IMG/VR virus record: IMGVR_UViG_3300046715_000069
Location: 1-47,551 of that record
Length of the DNA stretch: 47,551 bases
DNA from: a virus
Direction: 5' to 3' (one strand)
Shown here: piece after piece, positions 28,609-37,200 of the stretch
Numbering within the stretch: position 1 is the stretch's first letter
Layout of the letters: every line of letters begins with the position of its first letter
Made by a program: the position numbers and the translations under genes
Notes under the pieces: generated by a model
The model's input: only the letters and a program-made list of their open reading frames with translations
Database searches by the model: none
Told to the model about the DNA's origin: nothing

Positions 28609-29463
28609 ATGCCCAAGCCTAGGGGCACCTGCACCATCGAAGATTGCGACCAGCCGCATCTAGCGCGAGGGCTGTGCCAGATGCACTACGGCCGGTGGCA
28701 GCGCACTGGCAACACCGACAAGTACGAGTACGTCCCGCCAACCTGCACGGTTGACGGGTGCGCCACTCGGGCCAAGTCCCGGGGCATGTGCGGGCGCCAC
28801 TACCAGCAGTGGAAAGCTCACGGTGCTGTTCGGCCGGACCTCACGCCGACGGAAGCGTTCTGGGCCCGGGTCGAACGCACAGGCCACGGCGGCTGCTGGT
28901 TGTGGACAGGATCAACCAGCAACGGGTACGGAATCATCAAGTGGGCTGGCCGAGGCAGCGGCGCTCACCGTGTCGCCTGGGAGATCGCCTTCGGTGCCAT
29001 CCCAGACGACCGCGAGATCGATCATCGTTGCCACACCTCGGACTGCCGCCTCGGCGCAAAGTGCCCCCACCGTCGGTGCGTGAACCCATCGCACCTCAAG
29101 CCGGTCACGCACGCCGAGAACATGGCGCCCGACCGCTCCTCTCTCGGCGCATCCTCGCGAGAGCGGAACCGGGCCAAGACGCACTGCCCCCACGGCCACG
29201 AGTACACGCCCGAGAACACCTACTTCACTCCGTCAGGCAGTCGGTACTGCCGGGAGTGCAACCGGGCAGCCGCTCGGGTCAAGCCTGAGGACCGGGTGAC
29301 CGTCAAGAAGAGGCCGGTACCTCGGAAGCTGACCGATGAGCAGGTGGCGGAGATCCGTTCGCGCCTTGCTGGGGAGCGCATCTCCCAGACTCGCCTGGCT
29401 GCCGAGTACGGGGTGTCCCAAGCCCTGATCAGCCAGATATCGCGGGGCAAGTCCCGTATCTGA
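28609..29463 (+). CDS. HNH homing endonuclease with tandem zinc fingers and HTH, second cassette
   Basis: The 284-residue product is modular. Two copies of a CxxxxC-x7-GxC-x2-HY-x2-W finger come first (CTIEDCDQPHLARGLCQMHY at about residue 8; CTVDGCATRAKSRGMCGRHY at about residue 46). An HNH_3-type nuclease follows at about 95-175 (CWLWTGSTSNGYGI, GAHRVAWEIAFG, REIDHRCHTSDC, RCVNPSHLKPVTHAENM). Next come more zinc ligands (HCPHGHEYTPENTYF, YCRECNRAAA), and a helix-turn-helix at 240-280 (TDEQVAEIRSRLAGERISQT, LAAEYGVSQALISQ). It lies between capsid and connector genes and is bounded by hairpins, as expected for a selfish homing gene. It looks intact. Confidence 0.87.
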   Translation: MPKPRGTCTIEDCDQPHLARGLCQMHYGRWQRTGNTDKYEYVPPTCTVDGCATRAKSRGMCGRHYQQWKAHGAVRPDLTPTEAFWARVERTGHGGCWLWTGSTSNGYGIIKWAGRGSGAHRVAWEIAFGAIPDDREIDHRCHTSDCRLGAKCPHRRCVNPSHLKPVTHAENMAPDRSSLGASSRERNRAKTHCPHGHEYTPENTYFTPSGSRYCRECNRAAARVKPEDRVTVKKRPVPRKLTDEQVAEIRSRLAGERISQTRLAAEYGVSQALISQISRGKSRI

Positions 29464-29473
29464 CCACCCTTCC

Positions 29474-29507
29474 GAAGGGCCCGCCACCGCTTGGTGCCGG
29501 GCCCTTC
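29474..29507 (+). terminator. Terminator closing the second nuclease cassette
   Basis: GAAGGGCCCG (29474-29483) pairs perfectly with CGGGCCCTTC (29498-29507). The loop itself contains a CACC/GGTG mini-stem. Only GTCATG follows, so termination strength is uncertain. Confidence 0.6.
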
Positions 29508-29526
29508 GTCATGCCAGGAGGAACCA

Positions 29527-29769
29527 ATGCGTGTTGCCGCCCCCGACGGGGCCGTCCGTGAAGTCGACGGCATCACCGGACGCCGCTACCGATCTTGCGA
29601 CGGCGTTTACGACATGCACCCGGCCGACGCTGCCGCTCTGGTCAAGGCGGGCGGGTTCAACCCCAACCTCGGAGGCCGCACGAGCGGCGGCTACCGCTGT
29701 ACGGCCTGTTCCTTCGGGTCGTTCTTCACCACTTGCTCCCGCTGTGGCGGGACCTGCGAAAAGGAGTAG
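29527..29769 (+). CDS. Small Cys-rich protein in the head operon
   Basis: The ATG at 29527 follows AGGAGGAA. The 80-residue product has EVDGITGRRYRSCDGVYDMH, a helix (PADAAALVKAGGFNPNLG) and a zinc-ribbon-like end (YRCTACSFGSFFTTCSRCGG, then TCEKE). Small proteins of this kind follow capsid genes in many actinophages. The function is unknown. Its stop overlaps the ribosome-binding site of the next gene. Confidence 0.65.
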   Translation: MRVAAPDGAVREVDGITGRRYRSCDGVYDMHPADAAALVKAGGFNPNLGGRTSGGYRCTACSFGSFFTTCSRCGGTCEKE

Positions 29770-29772
29770 CGG

Positions 29773-30063
29773 ATGCCTCCGCGAAAGCGGGCTGCCGCGC
29801 AGCCCAAGGAAACACCCACCCTTGAGGACCCCCAGGCGCCCGTGGACTCGACGGAGGAGCCCGGGGCCGACAACGCCCCGCAGGTCGAACCCACGGACAG
29901 CGCCAACCCCGACGACACCACCGACGCGACCCCCACGCCCAGCGGCGACTCGGACGACACCGAGCCGAGCGAGCAGCCCTGCACCCAGTGCTGGCCAGCC
30001 GGCTGGCCCGAGGGCGCCACTTCTCTCGGCTGCGGACACGGCTCCTGGAATCGCGACCTATAA
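29773..30063 (+). CDS. Acidic Pro/Thr/Asp-rich head-region protein
   Basis: The ATG at 29773 follows AAGGAG. The 96-residue product has a basic N-terminal tag (PPRKRAAAQPKE) and a long acidic disordered part (STEEPGADNAPQVEPTDSAN, DDTTDATPTPSGDSDD). A C-terminal Cys motif follows (PCTQCWPAGWPEG, LGCGHG). No domain match was recognised. It may be a capsid-associated or connector accessory protein. Confidence 0.6.
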   Translation: MPPRKRAAAQPKETPTLEDPQAPVDSTEEPGADNAPQVEPTDSANPDDTTDATPTPSGDSDDTEPSEQPCTQCWPAGWPEGATSLGCGHGSWNRDL

Positions 30064-30083
30064 CTGGATGAACGGAGGCCGCC

Positions 30084-30965
30084 ATGACCGACGTGCCTTA
30101 CGTGTCCACGGCCGCGTTCAGAGCACACCCCACTTACCTGGATGTGACCGGCCTCAGAGTCGACTCCTCAGATCCGACCGACCAGGACGCTGAACTGAAC
30201 AACATCCTTCTCGCCGCCAGCGCGTGGGCAGACAACCAGTGCAACCAGCCCTTGGGTGCGCACGCCAAAACTCAGCAGTTCCGGCAGCGGATGGACCGAT
30301 ATGGCCGCCTGTCGATCCACGCCGACGACAACCCGGTCGTCGCCGTGACCGGCCTGGCGTGGGGCTACACGCCAACGAGTCTTAACTCCGTAGCGGATCT
30401 GTCTGGGGTGTGGATCGAAGACTCCCGGCAGATCCTGGTGACACTGCCGGGGCCGTCCATCCCTGCCTCCTCGGGACTCCAGTTCGGCAGCCCGGTCGGC
30501 GAGGTGTTCGCGCGACTGTCCTACCAGGCCGGATACGTCGCCACCGTCCTCGGCACGGATTCGTCCGCCGGAGCGACGACGCTGACCGTCGCCGACCCGA
30601 CAGGCATCGTCCCGGGCGGCCAGTACCGCATCTGGGAACCCGGCAGCGAGGAAACCATCACGGTCTCCCCGACGTGGACGCCGCCAGCGGCCACGGCCCC
30701 ACCGGCCCCGACAACGGTCACCCTCGCCGCGCCCGCCCTCAACACGCACACCGCCGGCAGCGACTTGTCGGGGATGCCCACCGAGGTGCGTACCGCGGTC
30801 ATTCAGTACGCCATGGCGACGCTGATGCGCCCGGACTCTACGGCTGAGGACGAGTTCCCGAACACGTCACTGGGCTCGGACACGCGTCGCAACGACCCCC
30901 GCAACGGGTCGGGTTTGATCGCTGAGGCGGCGCGAACGCTCGCGTCCTACGGCAGGGTGCGATGA
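30084..30965 (+). CDS. Head-tail connector protein with inserted beta module
   Basis: The 293-residue product starts 5 nt after CGGAGG. The N-terminal 55 residues and the C-terminal helices (VRTAVIQYAMATLMRPDSTA, GSGLIAEAARTLASYGRVR) have the helical layout of gp6/gp15-type adaptor proteins, which form a ring under the portal. Between them, residues 158-226 form a beta module (SSAGATTLTVADPTGI, GQYRIWEPGSEETITV, TTVTLAAPALNTHTAGS). A similar module recurs in the tail tube and minor tail proteins. Adjacent genes (capsid before, tail terminator after) support the connector role. Confidence 0.7.
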   Translation: MTDVPYVSTAAFRAHPTYLDVTGLRVDSSDPTDQDAELNNILLAASAWADNQCNQPLGAHAKTQQFRQRMDRYGRLSIHADDNPVVAVTGLAWGYTPTSLNSVADLSGVWIEDSRQILVTLPGPSIPASSGLQFGSPVGEVFARLSYQAGYVATVLGTDSSAGATTLTVADPTGIVPGGQYRIWEPGSEETITVSPTWTPPAATAPPAPTTVTLAAPALNTHTAGSDLSGMPTEVRTAVIQYAMATLMRPDSTAEDEFPNTSLGSDTRRNDPRNGSGLIAEAARTLASYGRVR

Positions 30966-31421
30966 GCATCCGAAGCGTCCTGGACGGTCGGTGTCGTCCG
31001 TAGGGCGTGGGCCGCCGACGACAGGCTCGCGGACTTCTTCAACGGCCAGGATGCCGGGGCCCGCACGGGCTGTCAGATCGTCATCTACATCCCGCAGGAC
31101 TCCGAGCAGCGCTTCGCCGTCGGCGGTGAGCACGGCGGAATGAAGAACGTCCGCTACAGCATCGTGATGGCCTGCTACATCCGGTCCCGCACGCCCCATG
31201 CGGAGGACGCCCAGGACGACGTGTATGCCCTGCGTGACGCCCTCAAGGAGCACATGCGGGCTGACCGCGCCTTGGGCGGGGCCTGCTTTGAGGCTGGTGA
31301 GGCGGTCGACGGCGGCCAGGGTTCCATCGACTGCGAGTACGGCCAGCCCGACACCAAAGCTGGCCTGACGAAGAGTTTCCTCCTCATGTCCTACACCGCC
31401 CTGGAGATCGTCCAAGCCTGA
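30962..31421 (+). CDS. Tail terminator-like protein, reading frame broken near its start
   Basis: The ATG at 30962 (ATGA overlap) reads MSIRSVLDGRCRP and hits TAG at 31001-31003. The real protein continues one frame later without any usual start codon: VVRRAWAADDRLADFFNGQD, then QIVIYIPQDSEQRFAVGG, YSIVMACYIRSRTPHAEDAQ and TKSFLLMSYTALEIVQA. The main frame is open from 30966 to 31421, directly after the TGA of the connector gene. Removing one base between 30962 and 31000 would give a normal protein of about 150 residues, the usual size of tail terminator or completion proteins. Mutation, sequencing error, +1 frameshifting and TGA readthrough are all possible. The first in-frame ATG (31140) would give only 93 residues. 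Confidence 0.7.
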
Positions 31422-31470
31422 CAGGACGGCCCGCGCCCCATCACCCCTGTTCACCAGACCGGAGTTCCGC

Positions 31471-31827
31471 ATGCCCGCGAAGCCTGCCCACGAGCCGGAG
31501 CCGGATGCGACTCCGGCCCCCGCCAAGACCACCGACACCGCCCCCGCACCCAGTGAGCCGGAGCTGGAGGCCGTCCCGGCCGGCCGACTTGCGGCCGGCG
31601 TGTACGAGTTCACCGGCCCGATCGCCACCCAATACCTCGAAGTGCCGCTCACGGCGCGCCCGGCCGACCCGGGCCGCCCGGCCGCCGACGACGAGCCTGC
31701 GATCGCCGCGACCCCGGCAACGGTCTTCGACTGGCAGTTCTCCGCGCCTGGCGACGGCCGCTGGGCCCCCACCAAGAAGAAGCCCAACCAGCAGCCGGAC
31801 AACGCCCCGGCCCTCCCGGAGGAGTGA
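31471..31827 (+). CDS. Small tail-region protein with Pro-rich start
   Basis: The ATG at 31471 follows CCGGAG. The 118-residue product has a disordered Pro/Glu/Thr start (residues 1-35). A beta segment follows (GRLAAGVYEFTGPIATQYLE, VPLTARPADPG), then TVFDWQFSAPGDGRWAPTKK and a disordered end. It lies immediately before the tail tube gene. It may be a tail accessory or decoration protein; the family was not recognised. Confidence 0.6.
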   Translation: MPAKPAHEPEPDATPAPAKTTDTAPAPSEPELEAVPAGRLAAGVYEFTGPIATQYLEVPLTARPADPGRPAADDEPAIAATPATVFDWQFSAPGDGRWAPTKKKPNQQPDNAPALPEE

Positions 31828-31830
31828 CCG

Positions 31831-33087
31831 GTGCCGACTCCCACCACGTTCGCATCCACCAAGCAGTTCATCGGCATCGCCCCCGAGGTGTCGCAGGGCG
31901 CTGCCGTGGCGATGACCGCCACCCAACTGCTCACCACGTTCACGCCCAGCGACAAGCCGACGTTCCTGAAGGATCAGTCGTGGCGCGGCAGCATGGGCAC
32001 CGACTCCTTCGCGCAGATCCAGGGCGTCGCCACCGCAGACATCAGCTTGGGCGGGCCCGTCTACGGCGACACCCTCGGCTGGTGGCTGCGCAACATCCTC
32101 GGCGACGTTGCCGTCACCGGCACCCCCACCGGCGCCGGGTCGACGACCCTGTCGTCGCAGGCCACCGCCGGGTCGACGACGATCTCCACGGCCGCGACGA
32201 TCCCCGCGGCGACCGTCGTACAGATCGGCACCGGTGCGACCGCGGAGGTATTCACCACCGGCACCCCGTCCGGGTCCGGCCCGTTCACGATCCCCCTGTC
32301 GTCGCCGACCGGTGGCCTCGTCTACACGCACGCCTCTGCGCAGACTGTCGTGCCCGTGGTCACCGCCGGCCCGTACACGTACACGTGGTCGCTGCTCAAC
32401 TCCGGTGGCGGGCAGCCGCCGTCGCACACCCTGACGCACTCCCTCGGCCCGACGGCAACGGTGGGTGCCCGGCAGTACCCGGGATTCTGCATGTCCGGCA
32501 TGAACCTCACGTTCAATGCCGAGTCGGAGTTGTTCGCGTGGACCGGGCAGGGCACCTCGTGGCCGTCGGTCATCGCGGGCGCGGCGCCGACGGCGAACCC
32601 CACGACGATCCTCCCGGTCGCGTCGTGGCGGACGAAGGTCGGCATCGGCGGCCCCGCCTCGGGCGGCACGCTCGTGCAGAACGTCACTGACGGCGAGGTC
32701 GACATTGCCCGCGAGCTCACGCCGATCTTCACCGCGAACGGCGTGCAAACGCCGTACATCATCCAGCGCGGCGGCCTCTCGGTGTCCGGCAAGATCAACT
32801 TCGGCGCCGTGAGCGACGAGTCCGCGCTGCTGTACATGCTGAACAACACCCAGCCCCAGGTACAGATCCTCGTGAGCAACGGCCTGGCCGGAACTGCGGC
32901 GATCACCGTGCAGATCGACTGCCAGGTCGCCGCGTTCACCTCCGCAGCCCCCGACACGTCCAAGGCCGCCGTCGCCTACCAGGACGGCTTCGAAGCCGTC
33001 TTCAACACCACCAACGCGGGCGGCTCCGGCGGCATGTCCCCGATCAAGGTCTCCGTGACCTGCGGCATCACCCCCGGCACCTTCTAA
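31831..33087 (+). CDS. Major tail (tube) protein with inserted beta module
   Basis: The GTG at 31831 follows GGAGGAG by 6 nt. The 418-residue product has tail-tube features: an N-terminal STKQFIGIAPEVSQGAAVAM, then WRGSMGTDSFAQIQGVATAD and DTLGWWLRNILG. The C-terminal half has WRTKVGIGG, RGGLSVSGKINFGAV and AYQDGFEAVFNTTNA. Residues 110-170 carry the recurring beta module (TAGSTTISTAATIPAATVVQ, FTIPLSSPTGGLVYTHAS). Stacked hexameric rings of this protein should form the tail tube. The position between tail terminator and chaperone genes and the strong terminator after it support the call. Confidence 0.82.
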   Translation: MPTPTTFASTKQFIGIAPEVSQGAAVAMTATQLLTTFTPSDKPTFLKDQSWRGSMGTDSFAQIQGVATADISLGGPVYGDTLGWWLRNILGDVAVTGTPTGAGSTTLSSQATAGSTTISTAATIPAATVVQIGTGATAEVFTTGTPSGSGPFTIPLSSPTGGLVYTHASAQTVVPVVTAGPYTYTWSLLNSGGGQPPSHTLTHSLGPTATVGARQYPGFCMSGMNLTFNAESELFAWTGQGTSWPSVIAGAAPTANPTTILPVASWRTKVGIGGPASGGTLVQNVTDGEVDIARELTPIFTANGVQTPYIIQRGGLSVSGKINFGAVSDESALLYMLNNTQPQVQILVSNGLAGTAAITVQIDCQVAAFTSAAPDTSKAAVAYQDGFEAVFNTTNAGGSGGMSPIKVSVTCGITPGTF

Positions 33088-33107
33088 CCCCGCCGGACCC
33101 CCTCTAC

Positions 33108-33142
33108 TGCTGCCCCTGGGTTGGAAGGGCCCGGGGGCAGCA
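33108..33142 (+). terminator. Hairpin after the tail tube gene
   Basis: TGCTGCCCCTGG (33108-33119) pairs over 12 bp, with one G-T pair, to CCGGGGGCAGCA (33131-33142). A partial terminator here would lower expression of the chaperones relative to the abundant tube protein. No T-run follows. Confidence 0.6.
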
Positions 33143-33171
33143 CCACCCTTCCACCGAAAGGCACCACCCTC

Positions 33172-33564
33172 ATGGGACAGCGACACGCCCTCACCACACC
33201 GGAGTCGTGGGTCGAGCTCCGCGACCCGGCCGAACTCCTCGCCGGCGACCTCATGGACATTGAGGACCGGATCGTCGGCCCCAACCAGATGAAGATCCGC
33301 CGCGAGATGACCGACGGCGTGATCCGGGCCCTGGTCGTCGCATGGTCGCTGCCGCTGCCGGTCCCGTCCCAGGCCCCCGAAGTGCCCGGACAGCCGGGCT
33401 CGCTGAGGCTGATCAGCATCCGCGACTACAACACGCTGAAGAAGCTCGTCGAGGACGCGGAGGCCGTGCTCTTCCCGGGCGACCCTGAGCCGGAAGACCC
33501 GCAGGAACTCGCTGAGGCGAAGGCGGATGAGGCTTCCCCTACTGGGGACGCCGACGCGTCCTAG
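33172..33564 (+). CDS. Tail assembly chaperone, upstream ORF (gpG-like)
   Basis: The ATG at 33172 follows GAAAGG. The 130-residue product is helical and acidic (ESWVELRDPAELLAGDLMDI, GVIRALVVAWSLPLPVPSQA, LISIRDYNTLKKLVEDAEAV) with a disordered acidic tail. It has the position and character of the first tail-assembly chaperone between tube and tape measure. The second chaperone ORF lies in the -1 frame and could be made as a fusion by programmed frameshifting near 33534-33540, or by reinitiation. Confidence 0.78.
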   Translation: MGQRHALTTPESWVELRDPAELLAGDLMDIEDRIVGPNQMKIRREMTDGVIRALVVAWSLPLPVPSQAPEVPGQPGSLRLISIRDYNTLKKLVEDAEAVLFPGDPEPEDPQELAEAKADEASPTGDADAS

Positions 33565-33566
33565 CC

Positions 33567-33812
33567 GTGCTCGAAGGCCGACCAATCCCCGGCGAGCACC
33601 CCACCACCCCGCTTGAGGCGATGGCGTGGCGGTACGGGTGGTTCGCCGAACGGTACGGCTGGACCCCCACCCAAGTTGACGCCCAACCGGCATGGGTCAT
33701 CAGGCAGTTTCCCGTGTTCGCCGGCGTTGTCGACACGGCCAAGGCCACGATGCAGGCGCAAGCCCAGGCGGAAGCGGACGCGGAGGCGAAGCGGACAGCC
33801 AGCCGGAGGTGA
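33567..33812 (+). CDS. Tail assembly chaperone, downstream ORF (gpGT part)
   Basis: The 81-residue frame reads LEGRPIPGEHPTTPLEAMAW, RYGWFAERYGWTPTQVDAQP, AWVIRQFPVFAGVVDTAKAT, typical of the second chaperone segment. The GTG at 33567 is 2 nt after the previous stop and has no ribosome-binding site. The frame stays open upstream only to the TGA at 33528, so a -1 shift would have to occur between about 33531 and 33561; TTCCCCT at 33534-33540 is the best slippery candidate, though weak. It ends in a charged helix (AQAQAEADAEAKRTASRR). Confidence 0.72.
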   Translation: MLEGRPIPGEHPTTPLEAMAWRYGWFAERYGWTPTQVDAQPAWVIRQFPVFAGVVDTAKATMQAQAQAEADAEAKRTASRR

Positions 33813-33816
33813 ACAC

Positions 33817-34257
33817 GTGGACGTCACGATTTCCGTCGACGGCGTCGACGAGTGGGCCACTGCCATCGACGGCCTGCAGCAGCGCCTCCATTCCGCCACC
33901 CGTAAGGCCACGAAGGACGGCATCAGGCTGCTCCAACAACGCACCCACGGCCGGCTGTCCCGCTACTACCATCCGCCGAACACGCCGACCCCGGCGCCGC
34001 CCGGCGGGCCGCCAGCCCGGATCTCCGGGCACCTGCGCGGATCCCTGTCCCCGACAGGACCGGTACCGACCGGCAGCGGCTACGAAGGGCAACTCGGGCC
34101 CACGGCTGCGTACTCCCGCATCCAGGAGCTGGGCGGCCGCACTGGCCGCAACCACTCGGTGACGCTCCCGCCGCGCCCCTACCTGGCACCCACTGTGCGG
34201 GACTCCCGCAACGACCTGCGGCGCCTGTACGCCGAGGCGTGGTCCCGCGCCATGTAA
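33817..34257 (+). CDS. HK97 gp10-like neck / tail completion protein
   Basis: The GTG at 33817 follows GGAGG by 7 nt. The 146-residue product has the gp10 pattern: VDVTISVDGVDEWATAIDGL, a helix (ATRKATKDGIRLLQQRTHGR), RISGHLRGSLS, then AAYSRIQELGGRTGRNHSVT and LPPRPYLAPTVRDSRNDLRR. These proteins join head and tail. In most siphophages this gene precedes the tail tube; here it follows the chaperones and directly precedes the tape measure. Confidence 0.75.
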   Translation: MDVTISVDGVDEWATAIDGLQQRLHSATRKATKDGIRLLQQRTHGRLSRYYHPPNTPTPAPPGGPPARISGHLRGSLSPTGPVPTGSGYEGQLGPTAAYSRIQELGGRTGRNHSVTLPPRPYLAPTVRDSRNDLRRLYAEAWSRAM

Positions 34258-34288
34258 CCCCGCCGACCCTGACCGAACGGGGGCGAAC

Positions 34289-37200
34289 GTGCCGGACTAC
34301 CTGCCCCCAGTTGTTGCGAAACTCCAGGGCGACGACGCCAGCCTCACCCGAGTCCTCGCAACAGCCAAGGACAAGGTCAAGCGGTGGGCCGTCGACGTCG
34401 GCAAGACCAAAGTCACCCTGACCGTCGACGCGAAACTGCGGGATGGCGCGGCGGAGCGGATCCAGCAGCGCATCGGCCGGATCAGCGGAACCGCCACCGT
34501 GGGCCTGCGGATCGACGAGGCGCAGCAGCGCCGGATCTCCGCACAGTTGCAGCGCGGCCCCATGACAGTCCCGGTCAAGCCGGTCATGGACCAGCAGGCG
34601 CTGCGCCGTGTGCAGGTGGTGCTGCGGGAACTCGGCCGGCGTATCGACGTGCCGGTCCGCCCGCAGATGGACGATGGGGCGCAGCGCCGTGCCGAGGCGC
34701 GGCTGGCCCGCATTTCGCGGGATCGCACGGTGACGATCCGCACCCGTGTCGTCGGCGGCGGAACACCCGGCAACGCGGCTGCGGGCGCGGCCAACGGTGT
34801 CGGCGCGATGGCGACGCTGATCTCTCTGGCGCCTGCGCTGACACCGATCGCGGCGGTCGCCACGAACGTGGCCCTCAGCCTGACCGCGGGTACGGTCGCG
34901 GTGGGTGCCTTTGGTCTGGCGGTGAAGTCGCAGCTGACGTCGCTCGGGGCGGCGGCGGACGCGCAGGGCAAGTACGACGCCGCGGTGGCCAAGTACGGGC
35001 CGCTGTCGAAGCAGGCGGTGCAGGCCAATCAGGCGGTGTCCACCGCCCTGGATGGGATGCCGGTGGCGACGCAGCGCGCAGCGATGGGCTTCCTGCACCT
35101 GAAGGACGACTTCAAGGGCTGGTCCGACGGCCTCGCCAGGTTCACGATGCAGCCGGTCCTGCACTCGTTTGCGGTGGCTGAGCAGATCCTGCCCAGGCTG
35201 TCGCCGATGGTGAAGGACACCTCCGGCCAGCTTGACCGGCTCGTCACCGTGGCGGGCGGCGCGGTGAACACGCCCGGCTTCGACCGGATCATGAAGGAGT
35301 TCACGGCCTTCGCTGACGGCGCGCTGAAGCACAGCGTCGACGACCTGATCCACTTCACGCGGGTGCTGTCCGAAGGCGGCGGCAACGGTGCGGTCGGCCA
35401 GTTCCTGGCCTACGCCAAAGCCGAGGGCCCGCAGGTCAAGCAGACCATGGCGGACATTGCCAGGGCCGTTGAGACGCTCCTGAAAGCATCGTCGGAGGCC
35501 GGGCCGGGCATGCTCACGCTCGTCGACGACGTGGCGAAGCTCGTCGCTGCCCTGCCGCCGTCGTTCGTGGCACGCGTCATGCAGGCCTACGCGGCGTTCC
35601 GGCTGTTCAAGCTCGCGAACTCCGGGATCACGGCGGTCACGGACTCCGTCAGGACCCTGTCGACTCGTCTGGCCGGTCTTCGTGCCGCATCGGCCGGCGC
35701 GGGTGGTGGCGTGCGGGGCGTGGGCGCCGCGGTCGGCTCGCTGTCGACGGGCGCGAAGGTAGCAGGCGCGGTCGGCATCATCGCCGGACTGGCGTATGCC
35801 GCATACAAGCTCACGGACAGCAACAAGCAGGCCCGCATCAGCGTCGATGACCTGTCCCGGTCTATCCAGACGGGCCTGTCCAAGGGCCGCATCGCCTCGC
35901 CGGTCCTCGACGAACTCCGCCAGGGCATGGCCGGGGTCCTGAAGGAGACCGATGCCTCCGCCGGAGCCTGGGACAAGATCGGCTACTCCTTCACGCACTG
36001 GGGCGCAAAGTGGAGCAGCAGCGCCTCCAGCTCGAAGGCCGTTGCGAACGCCCAACGTGACCTGGGAAAAGCCATCGGGGAAGTCGCCCAGAACCAGGGC
36101 GTCGACAAAGCCACCCAGGCGTTGGCGCTCCTCAACAAGGAGGGCGCGAAGGTCCCCACCAAGTACCTCAAGGACTACAACAACGCCCTCGCCGACCAGG
36201 CGTTCCAGGACCAGATGGCCGCCAACGCGATGGGCATGTTCGGCAACCAGGCCCAAGCGGTCCAGAAGAAGCTCGACGCGCAGAAGCAGGCGGCGCAGGG
36301 CCTGCAGCAGGCGATCCTCGACCTGAACGACGCGAACCGTGCCGCGATGGACGCCGAATCGCAGTACCGGCAGTCCATCGACGACGCCACCGCCATGATC
36401 AAGGGCCACACGAAGGCTCTCAGCTACAGCAACGGCGAACTGGACCTCGGCAATCAGAAAGCCCGCGAAGCTTACGGTGCGCTGAGTCAGATGGCTGCCT
36501 CGGCCGAATCCGTGTCCACGGCCGTGCTCACGCAGACCGGCAGCCAGGACAAAGCCAACCGCGTCCTCATCGACGCCCATGACCGCCTGGTGGCGACGGC
36601 CGAGAAGATGGGCCTGAACTCGCAGAAGGCGCACCAACTCGCCGACTCCCTGGACAGCATCAAAGACCCGAAAGTCCAGGTCACCGTCCAGACGATGACC
36701 GCCGAATCGAACCTCGCCAGGGCCAAGGCCAAGGTCAACGCCTTCCCGAAGTCCACGCGGACCACGGCGAACTTCGCCTACCAGCAGGCCCTCGCTGATC
36801 TGCGGTTCTACCAGCAGATGATCGACCGGCTGCACGGCAAGACGGTCACCGTCACCATCAACGGCGTCAAGACTGGCGTCAACGCCTCGACGTACTTCCA
36901 GGCGGGCCCGCACAAGGCCGGAGGTGGCCTGATCACCGGGCCCGGTACGGGCACCTCGGACAGCGTGCCAATGATGGGCTCGAACGGCGAATTCGTGGTG
37001 AACGCTCAGGCGACCCGGCAGCACCGGGCGGAGCTTGAGGCGATCAACAGCGGCAGTACCGGGGTCGTGGCGCGTGCAGCGTCGGTGACGGCAGTCGGCG
37101 GCAACGTGGCCAGCGGTCTCGCGGCGGGCATCCGGGGCGGCCAGGCCGACGTGGTGGCGTCCGCTGTCGCGATGGCCCATGCCGCGATCGGCGCTTTCAG

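Noticed and set aside
31441-33693. 750-codon open frame on the minus strand opposite the tail tube and chaperone genes
   Set aside because: It is the shadow of well-supported plus-strand tail genes, crosses several gene boundaries, and has no ribosome-binding site or known motif.
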